Assembly: GCA_003818675.1 (NCBI GenBank)
Contig: RPPD01000046.1
Coordinates: 1-9,542 of the forward strand
DNA from: Spirochaetaceae bacterium
Lineage (GTDB): Bacteria > Spirochaetota > Spirochaetia > SZUA-6 > RPPD01
Length of the DNA stretch: 9,542 bases
Reading direction: 5' to 3'
Under the pieces are notes generated by a model. That model worked only from the letters and a program-made list of their open reading frames with translations. It made no database searches and was not told where the DNA came from. Positions 1 to 5,904 of this stretch are shown here, piece after piece. The number at the start of each line of letters is the position of its first letter. Position 1 is the first letter of the stretch. The translations under genes and the position numbers were made by a program.

Positions 1-71
1 GACAGCAGGGCTGATACAAACATATCCCCAGCCATCCCGCTCTGCGGATCTATAACAAGTTGTCTCAACAT
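1..71 (-). CDS. larC: LarC-like nickel-insertion protein, N-terminal fragment
   Basis: Only the first 23 codons lie in the window; the gene runs off the left edge. The visible peptide begins MLRQLVIDPQSGMAGDMF and continues with SALL. This matches the opening of LarC/DUF111 proteins, which start with a short beta strand, then D-x-x-(S/A)-G-x-(A/S)-GDM and an Ala-Leu helix. LarC inserts nickel, using CTP, into the pyridinium bis-thiocarboxylate cofactor of lactate racemase and related LarA epimerases. A strong GAGGAGG lies at 74-80. It is only 2 nt from the ATG at 71 but 5 nt from the in-frame TTG at 68, so TTG may be the real start. The gene begins 14 nt after the FGGY kinase stop on the same strand, so the two are probably cotranscribed. 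The call rests on a very short peptide. Confidence 0.62.
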   Translation of the reverse strand, partial: MLRQLVIDPQSGMAGDMFVSALL

Positions 72-85
72 ATCCTCCTCTATCT

Positions 86-1462
86 TTAGGGCATAATGGT
101 TTCTTCAGCCTGAAAAAGCTCCTCCGCAGCTTCGCCAGGATCGGAATAATCACCAAGTGCAGTCATGGCTACAGCAGCATTACCCAGAAGCTCCGCATCC
201 CGTATCACAGGAACTACAACCGGCAGACCGGTAATTTTTGCCCTTATTCTATTATATGAATTACATTTGGAAAGTCCGCCGCAGACACGCAATTCCCGCA
301 CCTGTATTCCCGAGCCAGCAAGTGTTCGACATGATTGCGATAACTGTTTTGCCGCAAATTCCAGAAAAGCAAGCGCCTTGCTTTCTACAGTGAGTTTTTC
401 TTTTTTGCCGGAAAAACATTTTGCAAGATCTTTCGCACTGACCAGTACATCCATTTTATCAGGAGGTGCGAATGAAACTGGTTTGACATCGCCGCTTTGT
501 GGCACTATTCCGTCTTGTAACGTCAGGCCGCGAACCCAAGTCCTATGCGCGGCTTCACAAAACCTGTCATATGAATTATGTCCGCGAAAAAGAGTTTCTG
601 AAATTATGGCGTGCATGCGGCCGATGTTCCCGTGAAAGACTGAAACATTTACTGTATCAGCAAGGACTCCAGGGACTACACGGAAGACGTCTGACAGCAC
701 CGACAGCAGTCCCGTTGCCACAAAGCTGCTGTCGCAGACCGCATTAATTGTCTCCGATGTACCGCCGCGCACATTTACACTTCCCGGCAAATGCGAGGCT
801 GTACCAAGCATGGCAGCGATAAAATCGGGACCTGTGCAGAAAACCAACAGCTTTGCGGGGAGCCCTGTCTGTGCTGCTGCAGATTCCAGGATATGGCCCA
901 CTGGCTGCGTGAATATCCGCAGCTTCGGGAACTTGTCTGTCCGCATGCCATCCGCATCCATCTCCACTTCATTCCAATAGTATGGAATAAATCCCTCATG
1001 AGGAACCAATGCGGTCTTTACGCCTGTGAGTCTGAAGCAGAAATATTCAGGGCATGGCAGAAAGCTCACTACCTTCTGGAAATCTCCAGGAGATGTCTCC
1101 CTTAACCTGTCCACAAGCGGCAGGAAATATGATTTTGAACTCTGGGTATCCGGCAGGATTCTGGCTTGCGCGCTTGTTTTGTCAATTCTGTCAAACCAGA
1201 AAAGCGGTTTCCCGGCCATGTCATCATAATAAAGCGGCACCAGAGTAGGGCCCTGGCCGCTTACACCAATTGCCCTTATCTTTTTCCGCTCAGAAGCAGG
1301 GAAACCCCTCACAGCCTTTACAAATGCAGCCATCCACTCCCCTGGCCCAAAACCAGGATCAAATGTCGCGAGCGGCACCCTGGCGTAACAGACAAGTCTT
1401 CCAGCCCTGTCAATAATTCCAGCCTTGAGTGAACTTGTTCCTATGTCGCAAACAAGGATCAT
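86..1462 (-). CDS. FGGY-family carbohydrate kinase (xylulokinase-like)
   Basis: Predicted cytoplasmic ATP-dependent sugar kinase of 458 residues, slightly short for the roughly 500-residue family. The N-terminal phosphate-binding motif is DIGTSSLKAG at residues 6-15. GVSGQGPTLVPL at 66-77 is the typical second strand-turn of domain I. TGPDFIAAMLG around 210-220 holds the probable catalytic base Asp213. GGTSETIN at 233-240 and VCGGLSKCNSYNRIRA at 393-408, followed by ELLGNAAVA at 424-432, are the C-terminal nucleotide-binding elements. All expected landmarks are present, so it is probably active. The substrate cannot be read from sequence: FGGY members phosphorylate xylulose, gluconate, ribulose, glycerol and others. 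The start is the ATG at 1462, where homology begins immediately (MILVCDIGT). No Shine-Dalgarno is visible upstream, and TATACT lies 6 nt before the start codon, so a very short or absent leader is possible. It precedes a LarC-like gene by 14 nt. Confidence 0.9.
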   Translation of the reverse strand: MILVCDIGTSSLKAGIIDRAGRLVCYARVPLATFDPGFGPGEWMAAFVKAVRGFPASERKKIRAIGVSGQGPTLVPLYYDDMAGKPLFWFDRIDKTSAQARILPDTQSSKSYFLPLVDRLRETSPGDFQKVVSFLPCPEYFCFRLTGVKTALVPHEGFIPYYWNEVEMDADGMRTDKFPKLRIFTQPVGHILESAAAQTGLPAKLLVFCTGPDFIAAMLGTASHLPGSVNVRGGTSETINAVCDSSFVATGLLSVLSDVFRVVPGVLADTVNVSVFHGNIGRMHAIISETLFRGHNSYDRFCEAAHRTWVRGLTLQDGIVPQSGDVKPVSFAPPDKMDVLVSAKDLAKCFSGKKEKLTVESKALAFLEFAAKQLSQSCRTLAGSGIQVRELRVCGGLSKCNSYNRIRAKITGLPVVVPVIRDAELLGNAAVAMTALGDYSDPGEAAEELFQAEETIMP

Positions 1463-1487
1463 ATGTGGAGTATAGAGGATTATTCTA

Positions 1488-1523
1488 TTTTAAGAAAAGC
1501 CCCATACATCCAGTCGATTGGGC
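1488..1523 (-). terminator. Weak candidate terminator after the HD-GYP gene
   Basis: On the minus strand, just past the HD-GYP stop codon at 1530, GCCC (1523-1520) can pair with GGGC (1502-1499) across a long loop, and a T-rich run TTTTCTT follows. The stem is only 4 bp and the loop is about 17 nt, so termination would be inefficient at best. The FGGY kinase begins at 1462, so read-through into it is possible. Confidence 0.25.
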
Positions 1524-1529
1524 ATCAGC

Positions 1530-2546
1530 CTACAGCACTTCTTCCAGCTCTTCAAGCTGGCCGATTTCCTCATTGAGATCCGCGTTTTCATTGTAGATGC
1601 GCTCAAACTGGTTCTGTATTTCAAGAAAGACTTTTACAATCTCCGGGTCAAAATGCTTGCCGGCTTTCCACTCGATTATCTCGCGCGCCTTTGCATGGCT
1701 CATGGCGTTCTTGTAATGGCGCTTCATGCGAAGCGCGTCATAGACATCCGCGATCGCCACGATCCTGGCTGAAAGCGGGATCTCATTGCCTTTAAGCTTG
1801 TAGGGATAGCCAGAACCGTCCCAACGCTCGTGGTGGAAGAGCGCTATGTCCCTGGCCATTTCACCGGCGAGAGAGGACAGAATGAAGGCGCCATTGATTG
1901 TGTGTTCCTTGATTATGTCAAACTCGTTTACCGTGAGCTCTCCTGGTTTGGTCAGGATGGAATCTGGTGTACCTATCTTGCCAACATCATGCATGGATGC
2001 AACAAAGGATATCTTGTTGATAAAAAAGTCATTCAGTTCAGTGTAAAGGTGCCTGCGGGTATCAAAAAGGTACTCTGACAGAAGCCTGGAATATGCATTG
2101 ATGCGCTTGATGTGGTTTCCAGTGTCATTATCCTTGAGCAGGCTCGCCTTAATCAGTGCGTGCAGGCTTTTTTCAATGATATTCTGCTCGATTTCCGAGG
2201 AATCCTTGAAGACTGAATAGAAATAAAAATCGTCTTTGACCTTTCCCAGGGGGAAAATCGAGGCGCAAAAGTTGTATTGCAGACCTTCGCGAGTGCAATA
2301 TACAATTCCGGAAAATCCCGAGAGCTGTGTTTCAGACAGGGTTGTTATGGGAATAACAGGCTCCCGGTTATTAAGCGTCAGGAAATCAAGTTTTTTCTTG
2401 CCCACATCATCTACTGACATGTTGAAAAACCTGGAAAACGAGGGATTTACCGCCAGTATCGTATAGTGCGAGTCAAAAACCACAAATGGCAGGTTTGACT
2501 GTGAGTGAATTTTCTGTAAAGAAGCCAGAAAGCCCTTGATCTCCAT
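1530..2546 (-). CDS. PAS + HD-GYP cyclic-di-GMP phosphodiesterase
   Basis: A 338-residue soluble signalling protein with no membrane segments or signal peptide. Residues about 15-115 form a PAS-like sensor (FVVFDSHYTILAVNPSFSRFF is the characteristic opening). Residues about 125-310 form an HD-GYP domain, which hydrolyses cyclic di-GMP. Its metal and catalytic landmarks are intact: DTGNHIKR at 141-148, HDVGKIG at 186-192 (the HD pair), HHERWDGSGYP at 238-248 (including GYP), and ADVYDAL at 266-272. The C-terminal 30 residues are Glu/Leu-rich and probably form a short coiled coil, suggesting dimerisation or a partner contact. No receiver or GGDEF domain is present, so the input is whatever the PAS domain senses. 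The ATG at 2546 has no obvious Shine-Dalgarno, but no better start lies nearby. A candidate sigma-70 promoter lies directly upstream, divergent from the PQ-loop gene. Confidence 0.93.
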   Translation of the reverse strand: MEIKGFLASLQKIHSQSNLPFVVFDSHYTILAVNPSFSRFFNMSVDDVGKKKLDFLTLNNREPVIPITTLSETQLSGFSGIVYCTREGLQYNFCASIFPLGKVKDDFYFYSVFKDSSEIEQNIIEKSLHALIKASLLKDNDTGNHIKRINAYSRLLSEYLFDTRRHLYTELNDFFINKISFVASMHDVGKIGTPDSILTKPGELTVNEFDIIKEHTINGAFILSSLAGEMARDIALFHHERWDGSGYPYKLKGNEIPLSARIVAIADVYDALRMKRHYKNAMSHAKAREIIEWKAGKHFDPEIVKVFLEIQNQFERIYNENADLNEEIGQLEELEEVL

Positions 2547-2575
2547 AGTATGGAAGAGGATACCCCTTATGTATT

Positions 2576-2603
2576 ACTATAGCCAAATTTATCACGGATG
2601 CAA
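2576..2603 (-). promoter_or_regulatory. Candidate sigma-70 promoter of the HD-GYP gene
   Basis: Reading the minus strand, TTGCAT (2603-2598) is separated by 16 nt from TATAGT (2581-2576), a five-of-six match to the -10 consensus. It lies about 30 nt before the HD-GYP start codon, in an AT-rich stretch. The -35 element is only a partial match. Confidence 0.5.
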
Positions 2604-2647
2604 GTTTAATTCCGATTTTGCAGCACAGTCTCTAATCAGATTGCCCG

Positions 2648-2676
2648 TTGCCCATAGACCTGGCCGCTGGTATAGT
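2648..2676 (+). promoter_or_regulatory. Candidate extended -10 promoter of the PQ-loop gene
   Basis: TTGCCC (2648-2653), a 17-nt spacer, then TATAGT (2671-2676), preceded by TGG so that it also fits the extended -10 form TGnTATAAT. Transcription would start near 2683, giving a leader of about 24 nt that contains AGGAG at 2696-2700. This promoter and the HD-GYP promoter are back to back and share the 160-bp intergenic region, so one bound regulator could control both. Confidence 0.55.
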
Positions 2677-2706
2677 GGTCAAACAAGCGGTTTACAGGAG
2701 TGATTT

Positions 2707-2976
2707 ATGAAAATATTTGAAGTAATCATGCTTATATGCTTTGGAATCGGCTGGCCGGTTTCTGTGATAAAAACCCTGCGCACAAAGACAGTAAGCGGCA
2801 AAAGCCCGCTTTTCATGGGAATAGTCTGGGCTGGCTATCTCTCAGGCATCTGCCACAAGATTTTTGTGGCGCCTGACTGGGTGATTGTGCTCTATTTCCT
2901 AAACATGGCAATGATCTCTGCAGACCTGGTGCTGTACTTCAAGTATGCGCAGAATAAAAATCAGTCACAGGCTTGA
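2707..2976 (+). CDS. Small PQ-loop / SemiSWEET-like membrane protein
   Basis: An 89-residue protein with three hydrophobic segments at about residues 2-20, 36-54 and 58-79. Between the first two sits WPVSVIKTLRTKTVSGKSPLF, broken by charged residues. This resembles the PQ-loop signature in which Pro and a polar residue are followed by a basic loop with Thr/Ser-x-GKS. Three-helix proteins of this size in bacteria include SemiSWEET sugar transporters, which work as dimers in the inner membrane. Transport activity here is inferred; no substrate can be named. The start is well supported by AGGAG 6 nt before the ATG. It is the only complete plus-strand gene among minus-strand signalling genes, and its stop lies 4 bp from the stop of the convergent histidine kinase. 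It seems to be a single-gene transcript. Confidence 0.8.
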   Translation: MKIFEVIMLICFGIGWPVSVIKTLRTKTVSGKSPLFMGIVWAGYLSGICHKIFVAPDWVIVLYFLNMAMISADLVLYFKYAQNKNQSQA

Positions 2977-2980
2977 CACC

Positions 2981-4768
2981 CTACTCGCCTCCAGAGGATA
3001 AAGTCCGGCCAACAAGAGGCGATTCCGCCTTGACTTTCCCGGGCTTTGCGACGGTTATCACGAAATCGGCGCCTTCGCCGGGCTTCCCGTTTTCCACGAT
3101 TGTCCCGCCCATCTCGATAACGCGGTTCCTTACAAGGCGGCAGCCCACTCCGAACTTTCCCGGCTCAAGCGTGGACGCGCGACCCGAATGGCCTTCGAAT
3201 ATGGCCTTTTTCTTTTCCACCTGAACCCCGGGCCCATTATCCCTGAAATGGATTATGTAATTGTCCGGCTTCCCCCGGTTTTTCTCTTCGGTGACCTCAA
3301 TCCAGATACGCTTGTCCTTGCGGTTGTTTTGCGGGTCCCTTTCAACCAGGACGCGGAAGGAGTTCAGGAAGAGGTTTCTCATGATGTCCTCTTCAAGAAT
3401 GAAGTCATAAACCGGGAGCATCACCGTTGATTCAGTCTGGTTATGATAGGAAAAATGTATCTTGCGGTCTGCAAGTTCCTTCTTGTACGTATACTGCAGG
3501 GAATGGTAAACACGGTCGAGCACTGCAAAGGCGTGCTCCTCGCTTGCCACTTTCTGGCCCCGCTGGTAGCCGATGATGGCGTGGATGTAATCCATGACGC
3601 CGTACATGTTGTGGAGTGCGTCATCAAGCGAACTTGAAGCCGACTCTGCATGCTGGCGAAGTTTTCCGCTCAGGAAATGCTCAATGCTGCCCAGGTTCTG
3701 TTTTTCAAACAAGCCGGCGATCCGTTTTTTGGTCTCCTTCAGGTCCAGGCCTGCCCCCTGCCCGCCTTTTCCGGCAAGGGTCTGCCGCACATCCTGCTCA
3801 AAACGGTCCAGCACCAGGCTTATGGTCTTTTCCACGGCGGTGGGAATCTTGTTCCCGAGATCCTTCACGCTGGTTCTGAGCAGTTTCATGTTCTGGATGG
3901 CTATCCTGTTCAGTTGCTCCTGGGATTCCTGCCTGCTTTTGATCGTGTTTGACATGCCGCCCAGCCCCACATCCGTATTCTGTTCCATGGAAACAAGCAG
4001 GGTCTGCGTCTGTGTCAGCTCCTCCCTGGCCTGGACCAGTTCATGCTCAGTGGTTTCGACCTTCAGCTCTTCCTCGTACTGGATGCGCTTGCGCAGGAGA
4101 AATGTATGACGAAGATAATATTCCGTGAAATACCCCGCTAGCATCCCCATGACGTTGGACGAGATGAGAAAAAAATTGTTGTTCAGGAATATCGGAATCC
4201 TGTCCGGAGAAGACAGCATGCCATTGTAAAAAATGGACACGACTTCAAAACCCGCCACCAGGACAAAGCCGACGATGCTGGCATAGACAAAACGTATGCG
4301 CAACAGCGCGTATCCTGCGATGAGTACCTGAAGAATCCCGACGTAGTAGAGATGCAACCCCTGTTCGGATTGCTGTATGAGGGCAATCATCACGACGAAT
4401 CCAATGCCAACCACGAGAACTGAAAAGGACAGCACGGGCTGAATGATGCGACGGAAGAAGCTGGTGAATGTGAAGAAACAACAGACGGCGATCACCGGTA
4501 TTATGACCGCATAGCGGATAATCCAGGCCGCGTCCCTGGTGATCGGGATGATCCAGACGTCCAGGAGGCCGAATCCCCCCACGAGCAGGGCGCTTAAAAC
4601 AAGCGTCACACGTATAAGGTTCAGGGAGCTTGTAAAATAACTCTCGCTGTACTCCCTTTCCAGATCACGGTCGAATCCCCTGATCACATGCCTGAAATGC
4701 ATGGCGGGAAGAGCGGCGATTTTTTGGGCATAGATCCAGTCCTTGCCCTGGACCATCGAGGTGCTCAT
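2981..4768 (-). CDS. Six-transmembrane sensor histidine kinase, PhcS-like context
   Basis: A 595-residue membrane sensor kinase. After a charged N-terminal stretch (DRDLEREYSESYF, residues 33-45) there are six hydrophobic helices at about 51-75, 80-102, 110-132, 140-157, 159-180 and 194-215. Similar six-helix inputs precede cyclases and kinases in other bacteria. A coiled coil follows (about 225-260), then a long helical region. The C-terminal ATPase domain is intact: N box with N465 and N469, G1 box DNGPG at 510-514, F box at 523-529 and G2 box GKFGVG at 537-542. The phospho-acceptor region is not the usual SHELRTPL form; LHNMYGVMDYIHAII at 385-399 makes H386 the likely site, with H396 an alternative. 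No receiver domain is fused. The ATG overlaps the stop of the upstream methyltransferase (ATGA), and GGAGGTGA lies 7 nt before it, so the two genes are translationally coupled. The partner response regulator is not in the window. Confidence 0.85.
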   Translation of the reverse strand: MSTSMVQGKDWIYAQKIAALPAMHFRHVIRGFDRDLEREYSESYFTSSLNLIRVTLVLSALLVGGFGLLDVWIIPITRDAAWIIRYAVIIPVIAVCCFFTFTSFFRRIIQPVLSFSVLVVGIGFVVMIALIQQSEQGLHLYYVGILQVLIAGYALLRIRFVYASIVGFVLVAGFEVVSIFYNGMLSSPDRIPIFLNNNFFLISSNVMGMLAGYFTEYYLRHTFLLRKRIQYEEELKVETTEHELVQAREELTQTQTLLVSMEQNTDVGLGGMSNTIKSRQESQEQLNRIAIQNMKLLRTSVKDLGNKIPTAVEKTISLVLDRFEQDVRQTLAGKGGQGAGLDLKETKKRIAGLFEKQNLGSIEHFLSGKLRQHAESASSSLDDALHNMYGVMDYIHAIIGYQRGQKVASEEHAFAVLDRVYHSLQYTYKKELADRKIHFSYHNQTESTVMLPVYDFILEEDIMRNLFLNSFRVLVERDPQNNRKDKRIWIEVTEEKNRGKPDNYIIHFRDNGPGVQVEKKKAIFEGHSGRASTLEPGKFGVGCRLVRNRVIEMGGTIVENGKPGEGADFVITVAKPGKVKAESPLVGRTLSSGGE

Positions 4769-5676
4769 GCTTTTTTCACCTCCATGTAATGGTAAACATT
4801 GAACTTGTCCAAATGATGGGAGACCTCGGCAACGCCGTCCAGGTCCGCCACCATTTCGCGCATTTCTCTTTCCTCTTTATAGCACAGAAACCATTCCCCC
4901 CCATATTCCATCCACAGACGCGTGGGATTGGCCGGGTGGGCATTGGTAAACAGGAGCGTTCCTCCAGGGGCGACGCTCTCCCAGAGCGCAGCGAGGATCT
5001 TCTTTGCGCTTTTGACTGTGAAATAGTCCATCATCCCGATGACATAGATGAGATCACGCTCACCAAGGAGATGCTTCTCCCTGTTAATGGCTATAAACTT
5101 GAGGATGTTCTGATTCATAAAGACAAGTTTCCCGGTTCCGGTAATTTTACTCTTTGCAGCGGCAAGTGCTTCTTCGTCCATGTCCAGGAGAAAAATATCC
5201 CGTGTACGCATGAATTTCCTGCCCAATCCCCAAAGTTCAATACAGGATCCGCATCCGATGCTGGCGATCCTGTTTCCCGATTTCCTGATCTGCTTTTTCA
5301 GGTATACAATGCGGGCGATGTTGGCCCTTGAATTTTCCATGCAGAATGTATGCGCGGACAATATTTTACCAAGCGGCGTTTCACCGAGGTAGCGGTGTTC
5401 GCCTCCATCCTTATGCGCAAACCAGATCATTTCCTGGGTCTTGTAGTCGCCGGCATACCCGCGCGGTTTGTCATATACGTATTTGCAGAATGTCGATTGG
5501 TGGATCAGGGGCAGGAGGTCTTCCTGAAAAAGCTTCATTGCTTCCTTGTCTTCTTCGCTGCCGGGTTCCTTGCGCCGCGAGGCCATCTCCCTGAGTTTGG
5601 CGTCCAGCATTCCATAGGATGCTTCCTCACCCTGCTGTGCGGAAATCGCGGGAAGCGCCAATAGAAGCTCTTTCAT
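4765..5676 (-). CDS. PhcB-like SAM-dependent methyltransferase
   Basis: A soluble class I methyltransferase, 303 residues from the chosen start. Numbering from the longer GTG-initiated reading frame (position 5727), KPRGYAGDY at 87-95 is the hallmark N-terminal motif of the family annotated as extracellular-factor (3-hydroxypalmitate methyl ester) biosynthesis proteins, to which Ralstonia PhcB belongs. SAM-binding motif I is IASIGCGSCIE at 154-164. The acidic end of strand 2 is LLDMDEEAL at 180-188, and the later strand is DLIYVIGMMDYF at 225-236. I chose the ATG at 5676 because AGGAG lies 8 nt before it; the GTG at 5727 has no ribosome-binding site. Its stop overlaps the kinase start by 4 nt. 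In Ralstonia, PhcB makes the methyl ester signal sensed by kinase PhcS. The same pairing is suggested here, but the real acceptor substrate is unknown, and many relatives have no established product. Confidence 0.8.
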   Translation of the reverse strand: MKELLLALPAISAQQGEEASYGMLDAKLREMASRRKEPGSEEDKEAMKLFQEDLLPLIHQSTFCKYVYDKPRGYAGDYKTQEMIWFAHKDGGEHRYLGETPLGKILSAHTFCMENSRANIARIVYLKKQIRKSGNRIASIGCGSCIELWGLGRKFMRTRDIFLLDMDEEALAAAKSKITGTGKLVFMNQNILKFIAINREKHLLGERDLIYVIGMMDYFTVKSAKKILAALWESVAPGGTLLFTNAHPANPTRLWMEYGGEWFLCYKEEREMREMVADLDGVAEVSHHLDKFNVYHYMEVKKA

Positions 5677-5742
5677 TGTCCAGACTCCTGTTCCATCGAA
5701 AAGAATTTTTGTCCGCACTTTTGGCACTGAAAGAACTTAATA

Positions 5743-5771
5743 AATTTATTTATGCCTATGAATTTTGTACA
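5743..5771 (-). promoter_or_regulatory. Candidate promoter of the methyltransferase-kinase pair
   Basis: On the minus strand, TGTACA (5771-5766, four of six to the -35 consensus), a 17-nt spacer and TAAATT (5748-5743, four of six to the -10 consensus) lie about 65-95 nt before the ATG at 5676. The -35 element coincides with one of the two TTGTACAG repeats, and the -10 lies within the AT palindrome. The imperfect boxes would fit a promoter that needs an activator. Confidence 0.35.
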
Positions 5772-5793
5772 GGATTTTTTTGGTCTTGTACAG
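5765..5793. repeat. Two TTGTACAG elements 21 bp apart (possible operator)
   Basis: TTGTACAG occurs at 5765-5772 and again at 5786-5793, start to start 21 bp, which is two helical turns and puts both copies on the same DNA face. Each contains the palindrome TGTACA. They flank and overlap the candidate -35 region of the methyltransferase-kinase transcript. This is the geometry expected of a dimeric regulator binding twice. No regulator gene is identifiable in the window. Confidence 0.45.
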
Positions 5794-5904
5794 CACTTTT
5801 TTCCTCACAAAGCTGAAAATGACAGACGGGAGACTTCCCAGGGATAACATTAGGGACAGAATAAGGGTCATCTGATATCGACGAAAGAAATCCGCAGGCG
5901 TCCG

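Larger units (their letters stand above)
5677..5904 (-). other. 228-bp regulatory gap between the AAA+ gene and the methyltransferase
   Basis: The half next to the methyltransferase (about 5731-5815) is AT-rich, with a 12-bp perfect palindrome AATAAATTTATT at 5739-5750 and the paired TTGTACAG elements. The half next to the ATPase stop (about 5816-5904) shows only a 4-bp hairpin (GGGA/TCCC near 5829-5840) without a following T-run, so no convincing terminator separates the ATPase from the methyltransferase. I see no credible small open reading frame here. Confidence 0.5.

Noticed and set aside
2955..2977. GTCA/TGAC hairpin followed by a T-run on the minus strand past the kinase stop
   Set aside because: Only a 4-bp stem with a 6-nt loop, inside the end of the PQ-loop gene; too weak to call a terminator.
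3594..4109. A 171-codon plus-strand open frame opposite the histidine kinase
   Set aside because: It is Ser/Arg/Phe-rich with no domain or ribosome-binding site and lies wholly antisense to a well-supported kinase; it is a shadow frame.
4789..5331. A 180-codon plus-strand open frame opposite the methyltransferase
   Set aside because: No recognisable motif, and the opposite strand has SAM-binding motifs and a strong ribosome-binding site.
5677..5727. GTG at 5727 as the methyltransferase start
   Set aside because: No Shine-Dalgarno precedes it, whereas the ATG at 5676 has AGGAG at 8-nt spacing and the intervening residues match no family feature.
5765..5793. The TTGTACAG pair read as a LexA/SOS box
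   Set aside because: The LexA consensus is CTGT-N8-ACAG; here each site is a compact TGTACA and the inter-site spacing is wrong.
5829..5840. GGGA-AGTC-TCCC hairpin after the ATPase gene
   Set aside because: The stem is 4 bp and no T-tract follows, so it does not fit an intrinsic terminator.
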